The notes below the pieces were generated by a model. That model made no database searches and was not told the origin of the DNA. It worked only from the letters and a program-made list of their open reading frames with translations. Position numbers and translations under genes: made by a program. From NCBI GenBank assembly GCA_914767715.1, contig OU612069.1, positions 3,718,001-3,782,000 on the forward strand: a DNA stretch of 64,000 nt, given 5' to 3'. Below are positions 23,601-35,223 of this stretch, in pieces. Each line of letters opens with the position of its first letter. Positions within the stretch are counted from its first letter, which is position 1. Source of the stretch: Membranipora membranacea (taxonomy: Eukaryota; Bryozoa; Gymnolaemata; Cheilostomatida; Membraniporidae).

Positions 23601-24781
23601 GTTTGAGAAGCTTACTTCTTCTTCAAACCTATCAACATGCTAATCATATGGGCAGGAGATCTGCCTGTATCAACTCTTTTATCGATGTAAAAGATTGACT
23701 CAGTCAATCTAACGTGACTAACCACCAGCATATTAGGTACGCTCACAGGCAGGGTGATAAAATAAAAAAATGATGGTAGATCACACAGCCAAGGTGTAGA
23801 TCTACGGGTACCAGTGGGCCTAAGACCCAACTACATTACACTACACTACTACACTACACACAACCTTGAGGAGCGGTTCCTCTTCCCAAAGGTGAAGTTA
23901 CACCAACCATTATATACAGGTAGCCCAGCGTGCTGGTGCTCTGAAGTCGTTGATGGTTAGACCTTCCCGGCCGGGGCTGACCCGTCAGCAAAAGTCTGGG
24001 GGGCTTGGACTAGGTTAGACCCTCTGCGCCATGGTGCTGAGTAACTTATACCGGGATTTACGAAATGATTCCACGTTTGATGTGAACCCATAGATCACTA
24101 CGAGGCCATGACTTTGCGAAATTAGCCGAACTACTAATATGTGCCTAGTTATCAGTATACAACCCCAGATATTTTGAACTAATGTTCGTGAAGGAAATTA
24201 TTTTACTGTATCAAATGAAAAATAACAAGTGATTCTACCAGGATTAGGTAGCATGGCTGTTGTTCCCTGCTCCCGCCAATTTCTTATCCCATAGGCAGTG
24301 TGATGATAATTAGGCATTCATCCGCTACTATTTTCCTCTGGAATATCATATCACATATACCAAACACCCTTTATGTTAATGGTCAGGGAAGAAAGAATTC
24401 AAACAAATTAGACCACGCGCATGACTAAATAAGATTTACAATTATTGCTTTAGAGAGCAATGATATGCCCGCCATGTGATATTGGACCCTCAACATATGA
24501 AAATAGAGTTTATTACTTCAAATGTCAAATGTTCAAATACCAATAGATGCTGATCTCTAAACCCTAATCCCCTGTACGCTGAAAACTCTAGGGAGCTACA
24601 CATCCAGTAATAGTCACCACTCACCAGTCATCATATTTTGTCTTAGGACAAGGTATTTGGCAAAGTCCCATGAATATATAATTGCACTCACCAGATAGAT
24701 CAGATTGAAGGTATGGAGGAGAATTTTTATACAGATAATAGCCGGTGCTGTCTTTCCTCTATCTTTACTTTGAGGTCCCAT
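14617..24781 (-). CDS. Tetraspanin with mucin-like Thr-rich insert in the large extracellular loop, 308 aa
   Basis: Complement of join 14617-14688, 15273-15356, 16096-16419, 16866-16936, 17585-17681, 18401-18589, 24692-24781. All introns are GT-AG and all junctions keep frame. ATG at 24781. TM1 runs from 'IKILLHTFNLIYL' across the first junction (about residues 18-42). TM2 follows at about 63-83 and TM3 at about 94-116. The large loop holds the diagnostic CCG (152-154), 'PASC' (Cys173) and the GC pair (258-259). TM4 and a short tail ending 'NNYEQIY' follow. The tail has CC after TM4, a typical palmitoylation position. Tetraspanins organise membrane microdomains by binding partner proteins. 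Unusual: between Cys173 and Cys259 lies a segment of about 55 residues that is mostly Thr, with two N-glycosylation sequons, followed by RRKR (243-246), a furin-type site. The first intron is 6.1 kb. Confidence 0.93.
15487..15648. mobile_element. MITE-like inverted repeat in tetraspanin intron
   Basis: The left end (GGTCAAAACACACTTAGAGG) and right end (reverse complement GGTTTAAACACACTGGGAGA) are imperfect inverted copies, and both continue into GTTGCA. It is about 160 bp with no coding content. It lies between tetraspanin exons 5 and 6 (gene order). Confidence 0.6.
16162..16314 (-). repeat. ACT/ACA-type trinucleotide tract encoding the Thr-rich insert
   Basis: Within tetraspanin exon 5 an impure (ACN)n tract encodes runs of 5 to 8 Thr separated by Pro, Ala and Ser. 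On the plus strand it appears as GTAGTAGTAG runs. It is in frame, so slippage in units of three changes the loop length without breaking the protein. Interruptions suggest an old, partly stabilised repeat. Confidence 0.85.
17014..17096 (+). repeat. tRNA-like sequence in tetraspanin intron
   Basis: TAGCTCAGTTGGTTAGAGCG is a canonical tRNA D-arm/A box. About 40 nt later comes GGTTGGAATCCC, a B box with one deviation. The acceptor stem is only partly paired (AGGAG with CTCCT) and the anticodon and T stems have mismatches. It is probably a tRNA pseudogene or SINE head. It is antisense to the tetraspanin gene. Confidence 0.55.
18713..18800 (-). pseudogene. Decayed duplicate of tetraspanin exon 2 (5' half)
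   Basis: On the minus strand this stretch matches about 85 nt of the neighbouring tetraspanin exon 2 (18401-18589), from the 'GASVLAIGIW' codons through 'ELYYE'. Both contain TACTGGC, AGTCAG and GTTGTACTATGA in order. Indels and stops destroy the frame. It lies upstream of exon 2 in the first intron, so it looks like a failed tandem exon duplication. Flanking GTAAAACAAGACA-like sequence appears twice nearby (18671 and 18820). Confidence 0.65.
19606..19834. mobile_element. MITE with CAGGRCCGTAGTT termini
   Basis: The ends are CAGGGCCGTAGTT (left) and the reverse complement of AACTACGGTCCTG (right). Both continue into AGGGGAGGCA-like sequence. It is 229 bp and non-coding. The CAGG start suggests a hAT-type derivative, but no clear 8-bp target duplication is visible. 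A related start, CAGGGGTGTAGTTATAGGG, occurs near 34776. Confidence 0.6.
20318..20426. repeat. Near-perfect 109-bp palindrome
   Basis: Two 54-bp arms (20318-20371 and 20373-20426) around a single central base are reverse complements with about three mismatches. It begins AGTCTAAGTGCTCAGACTCC and ends with its complement. There is essentially no loop. It may be a young MITE or a product of inverted duplication. It could form a cruciform in DNA or a long hairpin in the tetraspanin intron RNA. Confidence 0.85.
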
Positions 24782-25461
24782 GATTGTCTGAGGATTATAA
24801 TCGAATCTGGAACTGGATTTGAAGAATGATCTAAAACTGAATTAGAAATCAGTGCCTGCTGTTCACCATATGGGAGCACCTGTTACTTTTACACTGGCTG
24901 GTTTGTTTATTTACAGTCAGTGCAAGCCTGTGATCTCACTCATAATATGATCTATTTGTATCTTCACTGACGATGATGATAACTTGCGTGTAGATAATTT
25001 GTGAGATTAGAGGCTACCATGTGACGTTGAAATAAGTATTAATCTGCATACAAAAACTGCAGATTGATGCAGTCACATGACTCTCATGTGATCAAATTTA
25101 CACCACTCATTCTTCAGAACAAGATTTTGAAAATACATTAGAGGTAGATGAAAAGAAAATAGTAGATGATTCACCCATATAAACACTACTCTTAAGATCT
25201 TATGCGATATTTGATGGAGCTTAGTAAATGAGTGTTGCATGGTTGAGGTTAAGCTATGTCAAAAATGAGGTATGTATGTGTGTGTGAAGTGAATTATTTG
25301 TATGATTGCCTGAGATGACTAGATGACCACCAAGAAAAGAAAAGAAGTGATTTATTGATGATAGTGGGTAGCTGAACCAATTTAGTTCATTGGCTGAACT
25401 GTGTCTTGGCTCGTGGGGCTTGCAACCATGTGCTTTGTTTTAGTTCATAAATCATAAATCA
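24782..25461. other. Upstream region of the tetraspanin gene
   Basis: It contains the tetraspanin 5' UTR and presumably its promoter. I see no clear TATA box or initiator that fixes the start. No other gene recognised. Confidence 0.35.
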
Positions 25462-26222
25462 GTGGCGACACAGTTATTTCAATCGGGTCAGAGGTGAGAT
25501 TAAAGTATACTTTGAAAATATGGTATGGTCACCCCATAATGCTGGTTTGATTAACGCTATTAAAAAGGTGCAAAGACGGGCTGTAAGGTGGACATACCAT
25601 ATGAAAAAACTTGACAGTGTGACTGATGGCATGTCTTGTAATGATATCATTTCTCCTCAAAACAGGAGGGATGAGCTAGACATACTTTTCCTACGTAAGA
25701 TTGAGGCAGGACTGTACTGTATGACATCAAGTTAAATACATACGTTCGGTTTGCTGCACACCACAATACCAGAGGTAAAGTTGTCAGTTGGACGCAAAAC
25801 ATAACTCAGTGGCGACAAAGTTATTTCAATCGGGTCAGAGGTGAGATTAAAGTATACTTTGAAAATCCTACACTAAACTAACTAACATCCAAACATCTAA
25901 CCTCTAATACCTTTATATTATATACTTGTATTGTTGGTATGTTCTGTAGCCCGTAGATGAAACACCATTGACCAGTGGCGATCAACTAGCAGTGTTCGGC
26001 AAGCATGTTTTACGTTATGTTTTCTTTTTGTAAGTTTTTCACATAAGAGTGTTTTTTCTGGATTATTATTTTCTAAGGTTTTTCATCAAACGTAAAAACA
26101 TCATCGGCACACCAACCGCAACAGCACACCACAATGAACATCGACCCACTGGTTAATATATCCTGCATGCCCACCCTATTAGGCTAGGCGGTTAGGATTA
26201 ATTGGGAAGTAAGTAAGTTCAG
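25462..26222 (+). pseudogene. 3' fragment of a LINE with an internal 58-bp direct duplication
   Basis: Frame 25520-25734 reads 'VWSPHNAGLINAIKKVQRRA' and '..QNRRDELDILFLRKIEAGL', the C-terminal region of a CR1/L2-type LINE ORF2. A continuing frame (about 25736-25880) reads 'ITQWRQSYFNRVRGEIKVYF' and ends at a TAA. A block of about 58 bp containing AGTTATTTCAATCGGGTCAG occurs twice, near 25462-25519 and 25808-25865, flanking the first fragment. The 3' end carries GTAA repeats near 26208-26222. It is a dead fragment. Its family differs from the LINE at 1-1473. Confidence 0.75.
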
Positions 26223-26746
26223 TATGAACTAGTCAAAAGCATGAAGGATAGTTCTGAGTGGTACACAATTTCGTGCTGAACTTCCAATGCCTGGTAACTC
26301 CTGAGCTAGAAACCCCAAACTGAATCCCTCCATCCCAAAAACATTGGTGTTCTGTTTGTGATTGTCAAATTGCCCATCAAACAGGTAGGCTTACTGCTGG
26401 TAAAACCTGGTTCAAAGCTAGTGATGATGCACTTCCCCCTTCCCTTCTGCTGATTTGATGTAATTCGTTTTCAGTTATGGTTGCTGTTACTCACAGTACC
26501 TTAATGTTCAAAGTGTAGTTGGCACTGAGGACAGGTTCATCATATTCATTGTTCTGTGATAGAATTATTTACCACTGTAGACGCCATAATGCAATGCTTT
26601 TCCATATCTCCTGACACGCCACTGCCCCTCCCCCCCCCCCTAAAAAATTTGGTACTGCATAAGCATAAGCCTAAGTGTATGATATGAATGAAATCTTCCT
26701 CTGACTGCCACCAGTAGCCTAACCAGTATTTATAAATTGCTATAAT

Positions 26747-26832
26747 TTGTATATAATATATATACATATATGTATATATACAGTATATATTATAATTTGT
26801 ATATAATATATACACATATATGTATATAATAA
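26747..26832. repeat. AT-rich tandem/palindromic repeat
   Basis: ATAATTTGTATATAATATAT occurs twice, each copy followed by an ACATATATGTATAT palindrome. The unit is about 57 bp. It can form hairpins. No gene. Confidence 0.7.
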
Positions 26833-27544
26833 AATACAATATTCAAAACAACACATATTTATATGATATGAGCTACCTACGAGTACAATCATGAGAATGT
26901 TAAGATGACCCAGCCGGCACAACTGTATCTAAACTATGTTGGAAAGATGTTTACCTTAGAGGCTGAACTACGTCTGCCTAATGTGGCAATCTGTCACGCT
27001 ATTATATGTTGGAATGGTGCATTTTAGTAGACATCGTTACGATATATAAACTGCCTCTGCTACACATCTAACTAGAGGCTTGTATATATGGTAACCATGC
27101 GTTTTCTTGACAGCAAATTTATACACAATATATCATACCTCAGTATATATTTCATTTTAATTACGATTTATTAGATTTAATATCAATTAGCATTTAGGAG
27201 GGTGATTCAGTCCATTGTGGAGATTAAGTATACGTAGTAGGCCCATTAGACCATTGGACTTCCACTAGTGTAGGGTAAGTCATTGAGTAATTCTCAGTGC
27301 AACTCTTGAAACTTATTACGAATACAATCTGGTTCAATTTTATTCGCAAAAAACATTAAGTGGTGCTTAATGCAGGTAATTTAAACCCTGGCTATATATT
27401 AGCCTATTTCAAAATACTGACATGTATTAATGTTTAAAAGTTATTGAATTATGGTTTATTTAAATAATTATATTGCACTGTTGTGTTGTCACAAGGGCTT
27501 ACCAAACGTTAGCAGCTTACCAGGGGAGATAAATCCAAGTAATG

Positions 27545-28050
27545 TATACAAATTCAACAGATACGCAGCCATAAACGCATCGTTCCCATGCAGTTTAGAG
27601 ACTAGATTTGATTTTAAGAAAATGGAATACAACAGTGCAAAATAGAATTGCACACAATTTGAAGCCACACGGAGTGTTAGCAAACAAATCGCAAAGCATT
27701 TTTTTTCCATATGATGCCAGTATTCTTGCAAATTACTCTCTAGTAAAGTAGCTGCAGTTACTGTGCAGTTACCATATTGGAAAAAACTGTGTTGCTTTGT
27801 ATGCACCATTTATGCCTCTACGTGGTCATAAACGCATTATTCCCATGCGGTCTAGAGACTAGATTTGATTTTAAGAAAATGAAATAAAGACAGCGCAAAA
27901 CAGAATTGCACACAATTTGGAGCCACACAGAGTGTAGCAAACAAATGGCAAAGCATTTTGCCAGTATTCTTGCAAATTACTCTCTAGTAAAGTAGCTGCA
28001 GTTACCATATTGGAAAAAACTGTGTTGCTTTATATGCACCATTTATGCAT
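27545..28050. repeat. Tandem duplication of about 260 bp
   Basis: Sequence from about 27562 to 27812 is repeated at about 27828-28045 with few differences. Both copies contain CTAGATTTGATTTTAAGAAA and ATGCACCATTTATGC. The second copy has a deletion of about 30 bp. It lies upstream of the BtpA-family gene and has no coding content. Confidence 0.75.
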
Positions 28051-28290
28051 CTAAAAGATATTGAATGTTAAACGTGTACCATGCAACACAGAAACAATCC
28101 AATTGCGACATTGGAAACATGTTGCCGCATACAATGTGCCCGCTGGGGACAGTCTTCGTTGATTCTTTGTACCCTTCTGCAGTACTTATTTGAATGTTTG
28201 CTGACCATCGATCTAATTCCACCTGCTTAGCTTTTCATTATGAGGACAATCATTTCAGTTACAGAGGTTTAGATAGATAGACACAGCAGG

Positions 28291-31200
28291 ATGAACAGGT
28301 TAACTAGACGACTAGCCAGCGGCAGTCAGCTCAAGCCTCTGATTCTAGGAATGGTTCATCTACAAGCTTTACCAGGTAAAGTGGTATCTCCCAGCTAGGT
28401 TATCTTTGATTGGTGGGGGGCTGATATGACATACAAGGTGGAAATAAAGAAAAGAAAGAAGATTTGATAAGTAGTCAAAAGGATTCAAGTGTGTAATAAT
28501 AATATTGATTATGAATGAGATTGGCGGGTGCTGTTTCGTGTGCAACGTTCTGACAGGACAGGTCACTGATAATCATGTCTCTTATTTGGAAACTCTTTCT
28601 TGGAAGTCCTAGAATAATGAGGTCTATGAAAAAAATATATACAAGCCATCGCTCTGTAATGTTTAGGTGAAAATCGCACTGTTTGAATACTGTTGGTGTA
28701 GCATAATTAATTTAAAATGACCTTATGTATTAACAGGCTTTGTATTTTAGGCGCTCCTCTCAACAAATTGACAACAAATCAGATCATTGATAAAGCGCTT
28801 GGAGAGGCAGAGATCTATGAAAGATATAAACTGGTAAGCTGCAGGTACAGAGTAGTTGAAGCGCTCAAACTGTGCTCGGGTAGCTAGCAGTAGTACTCCT
28901 GGCGCAGCTTTTCCTCTTACACTAGGTACAGAGAAAGGGTTCTTTTTCTCTCTGTATCACATTCTAAGTAAATAGCTTCCTTTTTTGATGAGATCGAATT
29001 GTGTTCTAACGTTTAGATTGCAGTGTAAACAGTTAAACTGTATTTTTGTGTTTTATTCACTGCCCATGATGTTATTTTGTTGTCAACCAGAATATCATCA
29101 TTTGGATATTTCGAGGGATGTGTGAAAACGGAGTTGTCTGCTTAATGTCAATGAGTGGAAAACTCATTACTTGTTTACATTATGATGACAATATTTATAA
29201 AGATCGTGTGTGAGGAGAGTACCAAAACTGGAGTATTTGTGGCGCTTGTAAGCAATTACGCTGACAGCATAGTCAACCAGCAGCATTCTGAAAATCTTGT
29301 GAACTCACGCTTATGTTACATCGATCGGAACATAAGAACAGGCTTGTTTTGATATGGTTTCAGGATGCTATAATAGTGGAGAATATGCATGATGTCCCGT
29401 ATGTGATGCCCAGCAGATTAGGTCCTGAGACTACAGCAGCAATAACATCTATATGTTATGAGCTGAGGAAATCAGTAGCCATCGAGATGCCGCTGGGAGT
29501 TCAGATATTAGCTGGCTGTAATAAAGAAGCCTTGGCTGTAGCCCTAGCTGCCGGTAGGTTTGATCTAAGAGATGTATGTTGCTGGTTGCAGGACCCAATC
29601 AATCGCGTTAGAACCGCCACCCTTGATTTTTGGATAGTTATTGAACAATATCTAGTATTATTGAGTTAAATGATAACTTGCTGGTGTGTCCAACTTTCCA
29701 TGCATCAGGAACAATAATTATAAGATATAGAGTAGTTTTAGGTTCAATCAATTTGATTCCAAAGCCTGTCCTACTATTAGCAACATGCGGGATATGTAGG
29801 TATTGTTGTTCTAAAACACAATCTGCTAGATGGTACGGGATGGTGAGCTTTTCCACGTAGGAGCATTGGAACATGAAATATATAAATAAAAATAAAGTAT
29901 TTACATGGTTATGATTGGAGCATTCAACTGACTTTAAAATTTGTGTAGTCTCCAAAATTAAGCTCAGAGTATTAAGATTATAGCCTATGGCCATGAGAGG
30001 TTATCAGCTTTCAAACAGGAATTATGATCAACTCAACTATTTTTGGCCCTTTTACTTTTTACTGTATAATAATTTGTTTCTCTCTGTTTCTTAGTAGTTC
30101 CCATGTGCTATTGAAATATGATTTGTGCAACAAGTTACAGAGGCTTACGCGTTTATTATCCACCATTGCCCGTCCTGTTGCAGACTTGGACTTTATCCGA
30201 GCCGAGTGTTTTGTCTACTCACACGTGGCGGACGAGGGATTAATGAACGGATGTGCTGGTGACTTACTGAGATACAGATCTGCAATCAAGGCACAAGACA
30301 TCTCTGTCATCACTGATATCAAGAAAAAACACAGGTCAGTCTTAGCCTTAGTACTGACTGATCAAATATTAATCATGTAGCGGAGTGTTCAATTGAAATT
30401 GCAGTTTGCGTACTTATTTTATCCTTGGATTCAGGCCAAGCATTAGGAGCCATCCTCTGTGTACCCTGATCATTTTTGCTGCATATTTTATTGGTTGTTG
30501 GCTGTGTTGTGTTATCTGCTTTAAATAGCAGCTGTGTCTTGTACTGGTGTATGTCATGTACTGGGGTATACAGACAAAGCCCTGATGTTTGTCCTGAATC
30601 GTAGGCTATTATCAGTTCGCTAATGGGAAGTTCGATTGAACACACTCTGCTTCACGATTGATATTTCACGATTGATACATCGATTATGTGTTGTTTACAC
30701 TTTCTAAGTTGAACTTAATATTATCATGTAGAATTGTTGTTTGATCCCATTCTCAGATTTTCTTCCTTTTGCCGTATCTTCTCAGACTTTGTATGCCTTT
30801 TTTTCGCTTTTTCTGTCTGTGTTTTACAATAGGAGAAAAAAATGGCAGATAAATCAAAGAGATTTTACACAAAATGACTTGTTTGCACAAACATTGTCAC
30901 CTAAATTGTGTTGTGGCTCGACTTCTCATAAGCATAACGTTCATCACCCATTTTAAAACCCCCACACCTCATCTTGGGCCTTAAAGTGCCAGTTCTTTTA
31001 GAAAAGTGTATATATTCCCCCAGTAAAAAAATTTAAAAAAAATTAAAATTGTGGAAAATAGCATTTTAGTTTTTAAAAATTTATTAGCAAGGATTATAGT
31101 GGATCATAGTGGTCAGGTAGAGGCAATAAATCACTATGATCCACTATGATCCCAAATTTCAGACTTTGCAGCAGTTTTACTGCAATTAGGTTCACAGGCT

Positions 31201-33025
31201 GTTTTATGTCATATGCCCTGATGATCCGAGATCTTTCAAACCATACCAAACATGGCCTAGTAGGACTGTCACTTTAATAATATTTGGGTCACAAATTTCC
31301 TTTCAACCGCAATGGTGTCAACTTCCAGAAAAACTCCATAATGAATTATATTTCCCCCAGCTTGGGATTGGGGGGGTAGGGCATAAGTCTGGGGGGTTAA
31401 GACTAATATGGGCCAATATGAAATAACTTGTTATAATTATTCTTGTATTCTTGGCAGTGCACATGTACTAACATCCGATATCAGTATAGAGCAGACAGCT
31501 AAGGATGCACAATTCTTCCTTTCTGATGGCGTCATACTGACTGGCAACTCGACTGGATTATCAGCCAGTGTAGACGAGCTTCAAAGTGAGTTCATACTCT
31601 TCCATAACTTATTTTGTACTGTGATGTTGGTGTGAATCGTCCTGTATTCAGGCAGAGTGACAACACTCTTTTTATCGATCCCTACATGAGACAAGAAGAC
31701 AAGCTATAAATCAATCAAATTAAGGCACTTTCAAAAATTCTACTTTGTAAATTTCAATAAGTTAAGTCAGGGGAGGGCCTGGTTACATGAATTCAAATTG
31801 CATTTTCCCTGAATCTGTTATTTCTCAGCTAATAGACTTCGATTGAGCCCTTGAACAGCAAGAGTAGGAATTGATGTTCCAGTTTATCTAGAGCATTTTT
31901 TTACTGGCTCTCACCTAGTTGAATGACTCAGCACTGGACTATTTAGGTTTTATGCATTTAATCGTTTTGTTTTCTTTCTTGTACCAAAACTTGTAATGGT
32001 GTCCACTTTGCTTAATGTAGCATATCAATGGTTTGAAATAAAGATTGTAATATTGGTATAGCACTATCAATCAATTTTTTATGTTTTTTAATTATCTCTG
32101 TCTTTGTGAAATCACATGTTTCGATCAATTCAAACATGTCATGCTTTGGTAACATCACATCTCTAATTCTACCAGTCTATGCTCACTGCGTGATATGCCA
32201 TCGTAATGGAACTTTTGTCACTTTCTAAATTCTATTTTCCCCTTAGACTGTTTCCAGATAAAAATTCCAACATACGTTTTTCTGTTTCACCAAGTTTAGG
32301 TGTGAAGAAAGCGGTGTCTATTCCGGTGTTTATAGGATCTGGTGTTACTGCCGACAATCTACATCAGTTTACTACAGGTATCGTGTAGATATGATGTTAT
32401 TTATAAATTGCTATTGTATGAAATATGTCATGTATTAAGATTACTTATAGATTATGGCCATAGTTGGAAGTCACCTGTGAAGATGAGGCAAAGTCAAACT
32501 ACCCTAGACGATTAAATGTTAGCTAGTGTTTAGTTAAGCTAGTTTTGTTGTGACTTAATGATAGCTAGCACTTTATTTTGGCTAGCTGAGATGGAAGTGT
32601 ATATCAAGTAGCCTTTATATACTCCCATATACACAATGGATAATAAACTTATTTTAGCTATTTAGCTTTAGCTATTATAACTATCTCTAGCTATTTAAGC
32701 ATGTTAAAACTGGAACTTTTCATTATGCCAGTAACTTTCTCCTCTAGGTTATATGTTAGGTCTGTCTAACTGCAGGTAGTTTAGGAAAGCGTAGAATCAT
32801 GCCAAATTAGTGAAATATTACCTATAGCATAGATGATGTCCTATAAATTTTTGTAATTTCTAAGTAATATTTGGGTTACTCATTTATACCATTGCACTAA
32901 TTTTAGCCGATGGATTGATAATCGGATCTTACTTCAAGAAAGGAGGCTTCTGGTCTAATGAAATCGATGAAAGCCGTGTTCAAAATCTCATGGAAGTTAG
33001 AGATAGCCTCTCTACTGCCGTGTGA
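28291..33025 (+). CDS. BtpA-family (BtpA/SgcQ) TIM-barrel protein, 277 aa
   Basis: Join 28291-28375, 28751-28833, 29364-29553, 30184-30334, 31458-31585, 32300-32377, 32907-33025. All introns are GT-AG and every junction keeps frame. The ATG at 28291 gives a short basic leader, then 'LILGMVHLQALPG', the family's first strand. In order follow 'AIIVENMHDVPYVMP', 'MPLGVQILAGCNKEALAVA', 'FIRAECFVYSHVADEGLMNG', 'GVILTGNSTG', 'VSIPVFIGSGVTADN' and 'ADGLIIGSYFKKGGFW', ending at TGA 33023-33025. The length equals bacterial members. BtpA is known from cyanobacteria, where it affects photosystem I accumulation; SgcQ is its enterobacterial relative. Animal copies exist but their reaction is not known. 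The Arg/Ser-containing N-terminus might be a weak mitochondrial leader (inference). The barrel looks intact, so it is probably functional. Confidence 0.93.
30981..31277. mobile_element. MITE with TTAAAGTG termini in BtpA-gene intron
   Basis: Left end TTAAAGTGCCAGTTCT, right end the reverse complement of TAGGACTGTCACTTTAA. It is about 297 bp, non-coding, with an internal short inverted repeat around GGATCATAGTGG. The termini resemble those of the elements at 8254-8690 and 43692-44419. Confidence 0.55.
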
Positions 33026-33298
33026 CGTTAAGCCAATGATGAGGCTATCTTAGTATGAGTCATCACTGTTAGCTGATAGTTAGTCACATCATAGCAGGAA
33101 GAAGATAAGTGAAATCCGAAGATGACTGTCTCACTAGAAATCAACAATATGTCCGCTGTCACTGACTTCAGACACTGAAAGCTATTTTGAAACAGATGTC
33201 AAAGCCAAGCACGTTCTAGGTATGCAAAGTGCAGATTATTGGATATTTCGATCGAGTTTGAAGTGGAATTTGATACGGTTCCAATTTTGTTGTGTAAA

Positions 33299-33792
33299 CA
33301 GTTTTCTGAGTTTTTATTTATGCCTCAATTCGGAGTTGTCCTCTCTCCAGTTTGGTACTTTTAACCCACGCTGCATAGGAAAAACCTGCTAAAAGAGGGT
33401 TATCTTGAAAACCGCTTATGCTAGGATAAAAATGATTTTTGATTCAGAGTCTGCACCATTGAAAACCCTGTGAGACAGGGTTACCAAATCATTGGAGGCT
33501 TGAATGTTGATAAATCTTAATCTTAGTGACGAAAGATTCTGCCAAATTGTCCGCAAAACAGGCAGGAAATGCTATAATTGACTATCCAAATACTAAAATT
33601 ATTTCCCAAACTACGTCCATATGAGTTTTCAATGTTGCAGATTCTGAATCTAAAATAATTTTTATCCTATTATAAGCAGTTTTCAAGATAACCCTCTTTG
33701 CAGCACGTTTTTCCTATGCGGCGTGGGTTAAAAGAACCAACTGGAGAGAGGACAACTCCGAATTGAGGACTAAATCAGAGCTCAGAAAACTG
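33299..33792. mobile_element. Foldback element with CAGTTTTCTGAG termini
   Basis: Arms of about 165 bp (33299-33465 and 33628-33792) are reverse complements. Paired blocks include GGAGTTGTCCTCTCTCCAGT and GATAACCCTCTTT. It is non-coding and lies just downstream of the BtpA-family stop codon, possibly within its 3' UTR. Confidence 0.75.
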
Positions 33793-34370
33793 TCTATTGA
33801 TGGAAATCATGCTTGTGATACAGACCTTCTGTATGTCGCTTAAGTAAAAATCAACCTCGTTGACACTTTTTAGCATTAAACATTTTATGGCACTTCTAAC
33901 TTCTCATCAAATTGTGTTAGTGCTATGGAGAAGAATGGCATGTAGCTCGAATTGTGTTAGTGAATTGACATTCTTTCAAGGACATATTACAAAGTATTAA
34001 ACAGTTTTCCCATAAGGTTTATTTACCTAGAAGCTAAAGACTTTGGCAGTACAATAAAGTAAAAATGTATCTCAGTCTCTCTTTGCTGCTCAAAATAAAG
34101 TATTACCAGAATACTGAAACAATATCTAGAAAGTCATTATAGTATCAGAACCATAAAAAGACCAAAGAAATATAACCCGCTCTGAAGAGGACGATAACTT
34201 TTGTCTTCATTCACCTGTTGGTACCTTTCTCTATCTAACATTCATCTTTGCCTGAAAGGTGATCTGATGATGGATCATGTTATTTGAGTATGGCACTCTC
34301 CATGTCCAGGACGGGTGGACGGGGGGGGGGGGGGGCAAGAGTCTGGGGGCTCAGAGTTCAGACTACAATG

Positions 34371-34671
34371 CTTTAAATCACAGAGCAAGGGTATACAGAG
34401 GGGACACTTCAATGATAGCTATAGTGTTTGCGGAATTTTAATTTACTCAATCTCAATCTGGAAACCTGCCAATTTGGATAATAATATAAGTTACAATGGC
34501 AATTTGTCATGGAGACATACCCATATATGCCATTGAAACTTATATATTAAATATTGGCAGGTATCCAGATTGATGATTTTTCCCCCAGTGAATCAAAAAC
34601 CTGCAGACACCATAGCTATCATTGAAGTGTCCCCTCTGGCCTCTGTATATCTTTACTCTGTTGTAAATCAA
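34371..34671. mobile_element. Foldback/MITE element
   Basis: The left arm has GGGGACACTTCAATGATAGC and the right arm GCTATCATTGAAGTGTCCCC, and the homology continues toward the centre (ATCTGGAAACCTGCC with GGCAGGTATCCAGAT). It is about 300 bp and non-coding. It is preceded by a G-run at about 34320-34335. Confidence 0.75.
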
Positions 34672-35102
34672 ATTAACTGTTCAAACACAGTCACTGACAC
34701 CTCTGCTGTAACGCCTCTGCTGTAACATTAAAACTTAGTACTGTCCCTTATAAAACAATCAAAGTGACATACACAGGGGTGTAGTTATAGGGAGGCAAAG
34801 GCGATCAAAAATTCAAATTTGTATATACTGTAATACTGGGGGTTGTCTCTCATTTGAAGTCCATTTCCATGTATGTTCTTTCTCGGGAAGGTCGCTACCG
34901 GATTACTCGTTCACATGGCTTTGAAAATCCCATATTTACTCCCCTTTTGTGGTATAATTTGATATACACCCTTGGAATTTTGTATATTTACTGAAATTGC
35001 AAACATATAGGGCAAGCTAACAAGGAAGTTTTGATGTGCAGTGAACAGTGACTTGTATTGCTAAAGTATGATGCTGATGTAATAGTGGGAGACTTCGTAT
35101 AG

Positions 35103-35223
35103 GTTGAATGCAGGCACAGACACTGAAACTGGTCAAGAAACAGCAAAAAGAGTGATCCGTTCACACTGTTTATCTTGCAGAACAGAAACCCCAGCTCAGT
35201 TTAAAACTATTCGCGCAAGGCAA
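35103..35223 (+). other. Exon-like cassette, copy A
   Basis: Flanked by acceptor TTCGTATAG and donor GGCAA|GTAAGT. It has a diverged duplicate at 35988-36115, and similarity stops near the splice signals. One frame is open across the copy, with 'TDTETGQETAKR' and 'RTETPAQFKTIRARQ'. The cassette lies between the BtpA-family stop and the nucleotidyltransferase-TPR start. It may be an alternative 5' UTR exon of the latter or part of an unrecognised gene. Function unknown. Confidence 0.45.

Larger units (their letters stand above)
18801..24691. other. Tetraspanin intron 1, mostly without other genes
   Basis: A 6-kb first intron. Apart from the listed inverted repeats I see only AT-rich sequence, a C-run at about 21895-21909 and an ACTAC-type run at about 23831-23866. 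A slightly GC-richer block at about 23870-24060 resembles no RNA gene I recognise. Open frames such as 19173-19616 (147 codons) have no motif or splice support. Confidence 0.5.

Noticed and set aside
23860-24060. Possible structured RNA in a GC-richer block
   Set aside because: I compared it by eye with 5S, U1, U2 and U6 features and found none.
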